From positions 1 to 10,194 of the forward strand of contig RFHG01000417.1 of NCBI GenBank assembly GCA_003696465.1: 10,194 bases of DNA. Direction: 5' to 3'. The notes beneath the pieces were generated by a model that ran no database searches, was not told where the DNA came from, and worked only from the letters and a program-made list of their open reading frames with translations. Each line of letters begins with the position of its first letter. Position 1 is the stretch's first letter. A program made the translations under genes and the position numbers. Source of the DNA: Gammaproteobacteria bacterium (GTDB lineage Bacteria > Pseudomonadota > Gammaproteobacteria > J044). Shown one piece after another: positions 1 through 5,627 of this stretch.

Positions 1-761
1 ATCAGGTGCGCCTTGAGCAGCTCGAGCAGGGCGATGAAGGTGACCACAACGCCCTGGCGCCCTTCCTCGGGCGTGAACAGGGCATTGAACTCGATCATGT
101 CGCGGCCCTGCAGGCGCTCGAGCACCTGGCTCATGCGCTCGCGCATCGACAGCGGCTCACGCTGGATGGCATGGCTGCTGAACATGTCGGCCCGGCGCAT
201 CACCTCGGCAAAGGCGAGCAGGATGTCCTTCAGATCGACCTCCGGCTCGGGTCGGCGCCGCTCGATGGGCGGGGGCTCGACACGCACCGGGAACAGGTCA
301 CGCTCCATGCGCGGCAGGGCATCCAGATCCTCGGCAGCCTGCTTGAAGCGCTCGTACTCCTGCAGCCGGCGTACCAGCTCTGCCCGAGGATCTTCCTCGT
401 CACCCTCCTCTACCGGCCGCGGCAACAGCATGCGAGACTTGATCTCGGCCAGCATGGCGGCCATGACCAGATATTCCGCCGCAAGCTCCAGACGCAGCTC
501 GCGCATGAGCTCGATGTACTGCATGTACTGGTGCGTGATCTCGGCGACCGGAATGTCGAGAATGTCGAGATTCTGCCGCTTGATGAGATAGAGCAGCAGA
601 TCGAGCGGCCCCTCGAAGGCCTCGAGGATAACCTCCAGCGCATCCGGCGGTATGTAGAGGTCCTCCGGTGGCGTGGCCAGCGGCTCGCCCCCGACCAGCG
701 CGAAGGGCATCTCCTCCTGCTGCGGGCTGAAGGGGGGTGGCTGGCCGTTGTCCTGGGTCAT
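1..761 (-). CDS. scpA: Segregation and condensation protein A (kleisin), C-terminus cut off by window edge
   Basis: ScpA is the kleisin subunit of the bacterial SMC-ScpA-ScpB condensin; it bridges SMC heads and recruits ScpB during chromosome compaction and segregation in the cytoplasm. I translated the minus strand from the ATG at 761-759: 253 complete codons are present and the frame is still open at base 1. The family hallmark follows a roughly 40-residue polar, proline-rich leader: FEGPLDLLLYLIKRQNLDIL at residues 49-68, then a helical N-terminal domain with MAAMLAEIKSRMLLPRP around 100-116. An acidic linker (about 118-126) leads to a helical middle region, and VVVTFIALLELLK near 238-250 looks like the start of the C-terminal winged helix. 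Family members are usually about 250-300 residues, so little is missing. Only 3 bases separate it from the trpS stop, with GGAG about 12 bases before the ATG inside trpS, so translation is probably coupled. scpB probably follows outside the window. Confidence 0.93.
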   Translation of the reverse strand, partial: MTQDNGQPPPFSPQQEEMPFALVGGEPLATPPEDLYIPPDALEVILEAFEGPLDLLLYLIKRQNLDILDIPVAEITHQYMQYIELMRELRLELAAEYLVMAAMLAEIKSRMLLPRPVEEGDEEDPRAELVRRLQEYERFKQAAEDLDALPRMERDLFPVRVEPPPIERRRPEPEVDLKDILLAFAEVMRRADMFSSHAIQREPLSMRERMSQVLERLQGRDMIEFNALFTPEEGRQGVVVTFIALLELLKAHL

Positions 762-764
762 GGC

Positions 765-1982
765 CTACTTGTACTCCAGGCCCATGGCCTCGCGCACCTC
801 TTCCATGGTCTCGCGCGCAATCTCGCGGGCCCGTTCGCAGCCCTCGTTGATGATGCTGCGCACCGCCGAGGGATCTTCCTCGTATTCCCTGGCGCGTTCC
901 CGGATCTGGCGCAGTTCGGCCTGTACCGCCTCGATGATCGGCTGCTTGCATTCGATGCACCCGATACCGGCCGAGCGACAGCCCTCCTGCACCCATTCAC
1001 GGGTCTTCTCGTCCGAATACACCAGATGGAACTGCCATACCGGGCATTTTTCCGGGTCACCGGGATCAGTGCGGCGGACACGGGCCGGGTCGGTCGGCAT
1101 GGTACGCAGCTTCTTTTCGACCTCTTCCGGCTCCTCGCGGAGGGAGATGGTATTGCCGTAGGACTTGGACATCTTCTGCCCGTCCAGGCCCGGCATCTTC
1201 GCCGCCTCGGTCAGCAGCGCCTGCGGTTCCGGCAGGATGATCTTGCCCGAGCCCTCCAGATAGCCAAACAGTCGCTCGCGGTCGCCAAGCGAGATGTTCT
1301 GCTGCGATTCCAGCATGGCCCGCGCCACCTCCAGGGCCTGGGCATCGCCCTGCTCCTGGTAGCGACGGCGCAGGTCCCGGTAGAGCTTGGCGTTCTTCTT
1401 GCCCATCTTGGTGATGGCGGCCTCGGCCTTTTCCTCGAAGCCCGGCTCGCGGCCATAGAGGTGGTTGAAGCGGCGCGCCACCTCCCGTGTCAGTTCGACA
1501 TGCGCCACCTGGTCTTCGCCCACCGGGACCAGACCGGCGCGGTAGATGAGGATGTCGGCACTCTGCAGCAGCGGGTAGCCCAGAAAGCCATAGGTGGCCA
1601 GGTCACGCTCGCGCAGCTTTTCCTGCTGGTCCTTGTAGGTGGGTACCCGCTCCAGCCAACCCAGCGGGGTGATCATGCCCAGCAGGGTGAACAGCTCGGC
1701 ATGCTCCGGCACGCGCGACTGGATGAACAGCCGGGCCGCCCCGGGGCTGACGCCGGCCGCGAGCCAGTCGATGACCATGTCCCATACATTCTCCGCCATG
1801 ACCTGCGGTTCTTCGTAATGGGTGGTCAGGGCGTGCCAGTCGGCCACGAAGAAGAAGCATTCGTAGCTCTCCTGCAGCTTGACCCAATTCTTCAACACCC
1901 CGTGATAGTGCCCCAGATGCAGGCGCCCGGTGGGACGCATGCCGGAAACGACGCGGTTGTTGGCAGTGGCGGCAGTACTCAA
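765..1982 (-). CDS. trpS: Tryptophan--tRNA ligase, probable [4Fe-4S] type, TTG start
   Basis: Class I aminoacyl-tRNA synthetase that charges tRNA-Trp with tryptophan using ATP, in the cytoplasm. The 405-residue product has the HIGH-type motif HLGH at 22-25 and KMSKS at 270-274. It is longer than the roughly 334-residue E. coli enzyme because of a charged helical insert (about 183-245) before KMSKS, as in other proteobacterial long forms. Near the anticodon-binding region, Cys313, Cys335, Cys342 and Cys345 form C-x21-C-x6-C-x2-C, almost the C-x22-C-x6-C-x2-C pattern that binds a [4Fe-4S] cluster in Thermotoga TrpRS; cluster binding here is inferred. The start must be the TTG at 1982-1980: the next in-frame ATG (residue 15) would remove the conserved first strand before RPTG. 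AGAGG lies about 7 bases upstream of the TTG. It sits 16 bases after the site-2 protease gene and 3 bases before scpA, in one operon. Confidence 0.96.
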   Translation of the reverse strand: MSTAATANNRVVSGMRPTGRLHLGHYHGVLKNWVKLQESYECFFFVADWHALTTHYEEPQVMAENVWDMVIDWLAAGVSPGAARLFIQSRVPEHAELFTLLGMITPLGWLERVPTYKDQQEKLRERDLATYGFLGYPLLQSADILIYRAGLVPVGEDQVAHVELTREVARRFNHLYGREPGFEEKAEAAITKMGKKNAKLYRDLRRRYQEQGDAQALEVARAMLESQQNISLGDRERLFGYLEGSGKIILPEPQALLTEAAKMPGLDGQKMSKSYGNTISLREEPEEVEKKLRTMPTDPARVRRTDPGDPEKCPVWQFHLVYSDEKTREWVQEGCRSAGIGCIECKQPIIEAVQAELRQIRERAREYEEDPSAVRSIINEGCERAREIARETMEEVREAMGLEYK

Positions 1983-1998
1983 TGGAAGACCTCTCGAT

Positions 1999-2658
1999 TC
2001 ACAGTGGCAATCCGAACATTCGATGAATGAGGTGCATCAGGAACTGGTAGGGCGGACCCAGCATCATGCCCAAAATCCCGGTGGCCAACAAGGCCACCAG
2101 AATGAACAGCCCCCAGGGCTCGATCCGGTCCAGCAGGTCGCCCAGACGCGGGGGGACGAGCCCGGCCAGCACCCGCCCGCCATCCAGCGGCGGCACCGGC
2201 AACAGGTTGAGCACCATCAGAATCACATTGATTGCAATACCGGCCTGACCCATGTACACCAGCGGCAGGCCGACCCATTGCGAGTAGGGTACCAGCAGCA
2301 GGCCCAGCTTCATGATGACTGCCCAGCCGAGCGCCATCAGCAGGTTCGCGGTGGGGCCGGCCACTGCGACCAGCGCCATGTCACGGCGCGGATTGTGCAA
2401 ATTGCGATAGTTGACCGGTACCGGCTTGGCCCAGCCGAACACGAAGCCGCCCAGCAACAGCAGGACCAGTGGTACCAGAATGGTCCCGACCGGATCGATG
2501 TGCTTGACGGGATTGAGAGTCAGGCGGCCCATCATCCAGGCGGTGGGGTCACCCAGCTGCCGGGCCACCCAGCCGTGGGCCACCTCGTGTACGGTAATGG
2601 CAAACAGTACCGGAATCGTCCAGATGGCGATCTGCTGCATCATGGTTCCCAGGTCCAT
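1999..2658 (-). CDS. Site-2 protease family (M50) membrane metalloprotease, minimal form
   Basis: Predicted intramembrane zinc metalloprotease of the small group of M50 proteins without PDZ domains (YwhC-like). The 219-residue product is almost entirely hydrophobic, with about five to six membrane segments. The zinc motif HEVAH is at 24-28 in the first segment, and the third ligand motif NLLPVPPLDGGR is at 151-162, with Asp159 the expected ligand. The substrate is unknown; larger relatives such as RseP cleave anti-sigma factors. The start is ambiguous. ATG at 2658 overlaps the yciO stop as TGATG and has GGAGG 4 bases upstream; ATG at 2661 is also in frame (ATGA overlap) but sits only 1 base after GGAGG; two further ATGs follow at 2643 and 2640. 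All keep the catalytic motif. The gene is translationally coupled to yciO, and trpS follows 16 bases downstream. Confidence 0.92.
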   Translation of the reverse strand: MDLGTMMQQIAIWTIPVLFAITVHEVAHGWVARQLGDPTAWMMGRLTLNPVKHIDPVGTILVPLVLLLLGGFVFGWAKPVPVNYRNLHNPRRDMALVAVAGPTANLLMALGWAVIMKLGLLLVPYSQWVGLPLVYMGQAGIAINVILMVLNLLPVPPLDGGRVLAGLVPPRLGDLLDRIEPWGLFILVALLATGILGMMLGPPYQFLMHLIHRMFGLPL

Positions 2659-3278
2659 CATTCCTCCCAGTCCACCGGTCCGGCCCCTTCGCGGACGACC
2701 TGAGGCACTTCCCCGGTCAAATCGATCACCGTGGTCGGTTCCAGGCCACCATAACCGCCATCGATGACGAGATCGACCTGATTGCCGATGAGGCTGTCGA
2801 TCTCCCACGGATCGGTCAGCGGGAGGGATTCGCCCGGCAGGATCAGGGTGGTACTAATCAGGGGCTCACCGAGTGCATCGAGCAGGGCCTGGGCAATCCG
2901 GTTGTCGGGCACGCGCAGGCCAATGGTCTTGCGCTTGGGATGCCACAGCCTGCGCGGCACCTCATGGGTGGCCGGCAGGATAAAGGTGTAGGGCCCGGGC
3001 GTGAGGCGTTTCATGAGCCGGTAGGCGGTATTGTCCACCTTGGCATAGCGCGAGAGCTCCGACAGGTCGCGGCAGACCAGGGTCAGGTGATGGCGCTCAT
3101 CCAGTCGCCGCACGCGGCGCAAGCGCTCGACCGCCTGCTTGTCATCGAGCCGGCAGCCCAGCGCATAGCCCGAATCCGTTGGATAGACGATGACACCGCC
3201 GGAGCGCACGGCCTCCGCCGCCTGCGCCACCAGCCGCGGCTGGGGATTGTCCGGGTGAATGGATATGACCTGAGCCAT
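2658..3278 (-). CDS. yciO: YciO, Sua5/YciO/YrdC-family RNA-binding-fold protein
   Basis: Cytoplasmic protein of the YrdC/Sua5 fold family. TsaC/Sua5 members make threonylcarbamoyl-AMP for the t6A modification of ANN-decoding tRNAs; YciO is a paralogous branch that did not substitute for TsaC in E. coli, so calling it a t6A synthase would go too far. The 206-residue product has the same length as E. coli YciO and matches it closely from memory: IHPDNPQPRL near 7-16, GGVIVYPTDSGYALGC near 27-42, KRKTIGLRVP about two thirds along, and PTTVIDLTGEVPQVVREG near the C-terminus. The ATG at 3278 is chosen because it gives the family N-terminus and has GGAG 6 bases upstream; a TTG 12 bases further up is in frame but unlikely. 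It is the first gene of the minus-strand operon, and its stop overlaps the site-2 protease start. Confidence 0.95.
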   Translation of the reverse strand: MAQVISIHPDNPQPRLVAQAAEAVRSGGVIVYPTDSGYALGCRLDDKQAVERLRRVRRLDERHHLTLVCRDLSELSRYAKVDNTAYRLMKRLTPGPYTFILPATHEVPRRLWHPKRKTIGLRVPDNRIAQALLDALGEPLISTTLILPGESLPLTDPWEIDSLIGNQVDLVIDGGYGGLEPTTVIDLTGEVPQVVREGAGPVDWEE

Positions 3279-3467
3279 GCCTTGCTCCAATCGAAACGCG
3301 CTATTCTACACCCTATGCGACGGGAGGATGGGGGCGATTGCCTGCCTGGACAAGACATGACCGGGCCCGGAGTGAAGCAGCGCACGGAATGCACTGCCAG
3401 CCCTACCCTGCACCCGTGCTTTGCGCTAACATGGCCGCGCTTCACAGGTTCCACATGGAGGGAATCC
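3279..3467. other. Divergent intergenic region between yciO and yciI
   Basis: These 189 bases separate yciO (leftward) from yciI (rightward). They contain the yciO ribosome binding site (GGAG at about 3285-3288, minus strand), the possible -10 element at 3303-3308, and the yciI ribosome binding site GGAGGG (3457-3462, plus strand). TAACAT at 3427-3432 is a poor -10 candidate for yciI, with no -35 match. The yciI frame is open leftward through this region, but the extra residues resemble nothing in the family. I see no further gene here. Confidence 0.6.
3303..3308 (-). promoter_or_regulatory. Possible sigma-70 -10 element for the yciO operon
   Basis: On the minus strand the hexamer TAGAAT matches TATAAT at 5 of 6 positions and lies 24 bases upstream of the yciO ATG, a plausible distance for a short leader. 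No hexamer resembling TTGACA is found 16-18 bases further upstream, so this is a weak call. Confidence 0.32.
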
Positions 3468-3767
3468 GTGCTCTACGCCATCATCGCGGAAGACGCGCCC
3501 GGCAGCCTCGAGGCCCGACTGGCCAGCCGTCCCGCTCACCTGGCCCGCCTCGAGCAGTTGCGCGACGAAGGGCGCCTGGTGCTTGCCGGCCCACACCCGG
3601 CCATCGATGCCGAGGATCCCGGTCCCAACGGCTTTACCGGCAGCCTGGTTGTGGCCGAATTCCCCTCGCTGGAGGAGGCCCGGGCATGGGCCGAAGCCGA
3701 CCCCTATCGCGAAGCCGGCGTCTATCAGCGCGTCACCGTGAAGCCCTTCCGTCTGGTCCTGCCGTGA
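3468..3767 (+). CDS. yciI: YciI family protein, GTG start
   Basis: Small cytoplasmic protein of the YciI family, which has a dimeric alpha/beta-barrel (ferredoxin-like) fold; some relatives are enzymes, but the role of YciI itself is not settled. The 99-residue product is collinear with E. coli YciI as I recall it: RPAHLARL at 21-28, DEGRLVLAGP at 33-42, GFTGSLVVAEFPSLEEA in the middle and DPYREAGVY followed by VKPF near the end. His24 and the Asp after it are the polar residues usually pointed to as a possible active site. The GTG at 3468 is chosen because it gives the family N-terminus (V/M-L-Y-A-I-I) and has GGAGGG 5 bases upstream. It is divergent from yciO and 49 bases upstream of the parvulin gene, perhaps co-transcribed with it. 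Confidence 0.93.
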   Translation: MLYAIIAEDAPGSLEARLASRPAHLARLEQLRDEGRLVLAGPHPAIDAEDPGPNGFTGSLVVAEFPSLEEARAWAEADPYREAGVYQRVTVKPFRLVLP

Positions 3768-3768
3768 A

Positions 3769-3780
3769 CGGTCCGGACCG
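3769..3780. repeat. 12-base perfect palindrome after yciI
   Basis: CGGTCCGGACCG is fully self-complementary and starts 1 base after the yciI stop codon, in the 49-base gap before the parvulin gene. It has no loop and no T-tract, so it is not an intrinsic terminator. It may be a protein-binding site, an RNA processing signal or chance in GC-rich DNA. Confidence 0.4.
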
Positions 3781-3816
3781 CAAGTCATCAAGCCACACAA
3801 AAAGGACGTAAAAGTC

Positions 3817-4779
3817 ATGAAACGATATTCTGCACTGATGTTCTCGGGCCTGCTCGTGGCCGGCCTGCTGGGCGGCTGTAACCAGGGTGGCGAGCAAAAA
3901 TCCGGCGCCACTGAAAAGGCTGCCCCGGCGGTCACCAGCGAAAAGGCAACCGACGAGCAGGCACTGGCCGTCGTCAATGGAGAGCCCATTACGCGCGAGG
4001 ATGTAATGGCCTTCATTCAATACAAACAGCAGATCCAGCCCAACACCCCGATCAACCCGGGCCTGCTGGTCAACGAAATGATCAACACCAAACTGCTCGT
4101 GCAGGAGGCCGAGCGCAAGGGGCTGGAGCAGCGCGAGGACGTCCAGCGCCAGCTCCAGGTGCACCGTGCCGCAGTGCTGGTCAACGCCCTCGTCGGCGAC
4201 TTCCTCAAGGGACTGGATCTCTCGGACGAGGAACTGCGCAAGGAGTACGAGGCCCAGATCTCCGGCATCGAGAAGCACGAGTACAAGGCCCGCCACATCC
4301 TGCTCAAGGACAAGGCCAAGGCCGAGCAGGTGCTCAAGGAACTCAAGCCCGATGGCAGCAACTTTGCCGAACTGGCAAAGAAATATTCCGAGGGCCCTTC
4401 CGGCAAGAATGGCGGTGACCTGGGGTGGTTTTCAGCCTCGTCGATGGTTCCCGAGTTCGGCGATGCGGTCAAGCACATGAAAAAGGGTGAAATCAGCAAA
4501 CAGCCGGTCAAGAGCGAGTTCGGCTGGCACATCATCTGGCTGGAAGACGTGCGGGACACCCCGGTTCCCTCCTTCGAGGAATCCAGGGAACGCCTGAAGA
4601 TGATCGTGGCACAGAAGAAGCTTCAGGAGCACATCGCCGAGCTGCGCGAAAAGGCAAAGATCGAGGTCCAGGGCATGCAGGCGCCTGCGCCCGCCACCCC
4701 GGCCCCGGCTTCAGAACCGGCTGCGGACAGCGCGGCACCGCAACCGCTGCCTGCCCCGGACGAACCAGTCAACCCGTAA
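3817..4779 (+). CDS. Lipoprotein parvulin-type peptidyl-prolyl isomerase (PpiC/SurA-like)
   Basis: Predicted periplasmic foldase that isomerises Xaa-Pro bonds in exported proteins. Residues 1-20 form a lipoprotein signal with the lipobox LLGGC, so Cys21 would be lipidated; Asn at +2 rather than Asp argues against inner-membrane retention, so an outer-membrane anchor is likely. A low-complexity linker (22-45) is followed by a SurA_N-like helical region (ALAVVNGEPITREDV at 49-63, then helices to about 150). One parvulin domain spans about 155-245, with KARHILLK (157-164), GGDLGWF (199-205) and FGWHII (235-240); His160 and His238 match the conserved parvulin histidines. A helical stretch leads to an Ala/Pro-rich tail (288-320). 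AAAGGA lies about 10 bases before the ATG, a somewhat long spacing. At 320 residues with one PPIase domain it is shorter than SurA. The architecture resembles PrsA or EpsD-type proteins. Confidence 0.9.
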   Translation: MKRYSALMFSGLLVAGLLGGCNQGGEQKSGATEKAAPAVTSEKATDEQALAVVNGEPITREDVMAFIQYKQQIQPNTPINPGLLVNEMINTKLLVQEAERKGLEQREDVQRQLQVHRAAVLVNALVGDFLKGLDLSDEELRKEYEAQISGIEKHEYKARHILLKDKAKAEQVLKELKPDGSNFAELAKKYSEGPSGKNGGDLGWFSASSMVPEFGDAVKHMKKGEISKQPVKSEFGWHIIWLEDVRDTPVPSFEESRERLKMIVAQKKLQEHIAELREKAKIEVQGMQAPAPATPAPASEPAADSAAPQPLPAPDEPVNP

Positions 4780-4791
4780 ACGACTTCGACT

Positions 4792-4814
4792 CCGGTGCCC
4801 TCCCGGGGCACCGG
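4792..4814 (+). terminator. Strong hairpin between the two prolyl isomerase genes, no T-tract
   Basis: CCGGTGCCC and GGGCACCGG are perfect 9-base arms around a 5-base loop (TCCCG), 13 bases after the parvulin stop. The following bases are ACATCCCGCC, with no T-run, so it is not a canonical intrinsic terminator. It may give partial termination, protect the 3' end of the upstream mRNA, or separate expression of the two isomerases. Confidence 0.45.
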
Positions 4815-4860
4815 ACATCCCGCCCATCGTCACGATGAGCGAGGAACTCAGGAGACAATC

Positions 4861-5292
4861 ATGAAAATTGCGCCAAATACCCGCGTTACCCTGCATTACA
4901 CCCTGAGCAACGCACAGGGCGAGATTCTGGAGAGCACAGAAGGGCGCGAACCCATCAGCTTTGTCCAGGGGCAGGAAGAGATGCTGCCCGGACTCGAGTC
5001 GGCACTCGAGGGCCACGAGGCAGGAGAACAAATCGAACTGAGTCTGGAGGCAGAGGATGCCTTCGGGGCACACGATCCGGATCTGGTCGAGGAAATCCCG
5101 CGCCAGATGTTCGAGGGTGTGGAGCACATCGAGCCGGGCATGCGCTTCCAGACCCGGCTCGAGGATGGTATCCAGATCGTGACCGTCACCCGGGTCGAGG
5201 AAGATGTGATCGAGGTCGACGGCAATCATCCCTTCGCCGGGCAGCAGGTCCATATCCGGGCCGAGATCGTGTCGGTCGAAGCGGCGGACTGA
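4861..5292 (+). CDS. FKBP-type peptidyl-prolyl isomerase, SlyD/FkpB-like
   Basis: Predicted cytoplasmic prolyl isomerase and chaperone of the two-domain SlyD/FkpB (SlpA) class. No signal peptide or membrane segment is present. The 143-residue product has an FKBP domain in two parts: residues 1-68, with VTLHYTL (9-15), FVQGQEEMLPGLESAL (34-49), GEQIELSLEAEDAFG (55-69), and the closing strand HIRAEIVSVEAAD (131-143). The insert-in-flap (IF) chaperone domain lies between, about 70-125, ending in the class signature GNHPFAGQ (121-128). It lacks the His/Cys-rich metal-binding tail of E. coli SlyD, so FkpB or a short SlyD is the better comparison. The ATG at 4861 has AGGAGA 5 bases upstream; the in-frame GTG-type extension to 4795 would read through the intergenic hairpin and is rejected. 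Its 3' end converges on the small CxxC gene with a 21-base gap. Confidence 0.93.
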   Translation: MKIAPNTRVTLHYTLSNAQGEILESTEGREPISFVQGQEEMLPGLESALEGHEAGEQIELSLEAEDAFGAHDPDLVEEIPRQMFEGVEHIEPGMRFQTRLEDGIQIVTVTRVEEDVIEVDGNHPFAGQQVHIRAEIVSVEAAD

Positions 5293-5316
5293 GCGCCAGG
5301 ACGGAACGCACGCTCA
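5290..5316. repeat. Inverted repeat containing both convergent stop codons
   Basis: TGAGCG (5290-5295) and CGCTCA (5311-5316) are perfect 6-base arms around a 15-base loop. The left arm begins with the FKBP stop codon and the right arm ends with the stop codon of the minus-strand CxxC gene. No T-tract follows on either side, so bidirectional termination is possible but not shown. Confidence 0.35.
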
Positions 5317-5487
5317 ATCCTTCCTGCGGCGCGCATCATCACCCTTGCGTACCGCAGGCCGGGGCCTGGACATGCGCGCCTGCGCGATCCGCGTGAGTCG
5401 CAGGGAATCGGCGAGCGACTCCGCATGCGCCTCCTCCAGCACCTCGGCCAGGCAGTCCCAACAGGTCTTCCTGTGCTTGTCCGTCAT
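5314..5487 (-). CDS. Small hypothetical CxxC protein (57 residues)
   Basis: I do not recognise a family. The product is 57 residues with an N-terminal CWDC (Cys9, Cys12) in the context HRKTCWDCLAEVLEEAHAES, a helical acidic middle (13-37) and a strongly basic C-terminus (R/K-rich from 38, ending RRRKD). There is no signal peptide or membrane segment. The CxxC could be a redox pair or half of a metal site formed in a dimer; that is inference. It is called as a gene because ATG 5487 has a strong GGAGGG 7 bases upstream, a plausible -10 element lies 44 bases upstream, and it sits behind an intrinsic terminator that separates it from the DUF302 gene. The open frame continues upstream across the terminator and DUF302, but that part is a shadow. 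It ends 21 bases from the convergent FKBP stop. Confidence 0.66.
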   Translation of the reverse strand: MTDKHRKTCWDCLAEVLEEAHAESLADSLRLTRIAQARMSRPRPAVRKGDDARRRKD

Positions 5488-5530
5488 GTTGCCACCCTCC
5501 AGCCCTTCGGCGTCTGTACTCCAAACTCGT

Positions 5531-5536
5531 ATTATC
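5531..5536 (-). promoter_or_regulatory. Possible -10 element for the small CxxC gene
   Basis: On the minus strand GATAAT matches TATAAT at 5 of 6 positions and lies 44 bases upstream of the CxxC gene ATG, downstream of the DUF302 terminator. No convincing -35 hexamer is found at 16-18 bases, so an activator or another sigma factor may be needed, or the call is wrong. Confidence 0.3.
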
Positions 5537-5556
5537 CCTCCCTGACTGGGAGACCC

Positions 5557-5582
5557 GCATTGATCCAGCGCAGGCGCAATGC
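5557..5582. repeat. Inverted repeat between terminator and CxxC gene promoter
   Basis: GCATTG (5557-5562) and CAATGC (5577-5582) are perfect 6-base arms with a 14-base spacer, lying directly beside the terminator hairpin and about 20 bases upstream of the possible -10 of the CxxC gene. The position would suit an operator or activator site. It may also be chance. Confidence 0.3.
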
Positions 5583-5605
5583 AAAAAGGGGCCCGCAGGC
5601 CCCTT
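5583..5605 (-). terminator. Intrinsic terminator after the DUF302 gene
   Basis: On the minus strand, AAGGGGCC and GGCCCCTT are perfect 8-base arms around a TGCG tetraloop, and the run of T continues beyond the stem (five T in total, opposite the A-run at 5583-5587). The hairpin begins 22 bases after the DUF302 stop codon. This is a textbook rho-independent terminator and closes the ABC exporter-DUF302 operon. Confidence 0.88.
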
Positions 5606-5627
5606 GCAAAGACACTACGTGGTGGAT

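Noticed and set aside
547..570. Short direct repeat (GAATGTCGA twice) in scpA
   Set aside because: It encodes the repeated Leu-Asp-Ile of the conserved ScpA N-terminal motif, so protein sequence explains it.
6..2030. Plus-strand open frame of 674 codons
   Set aside because: It lies antisense to scpA, trpS and the end of the protease gene, all well supported by motifs. The translation is of low complexity and rich in His, Leu, Arg and Gln, as expected opposite GC-rich genes with strong codon bias.
2940..3467. Extended start for yciI
   Set aside because: The frame is open far upstream but covers yciO antisense and non-coding DNA. The GTG at 3468 has a good ribosome site and gives the family N-terminus.
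4795..4860. Extended start for the FKBP gene at 4795
   Set aside because: It would begin inside the hairpin and add 22 residues with no family match. ATG 4861 has a well-spaced AGGAGA.
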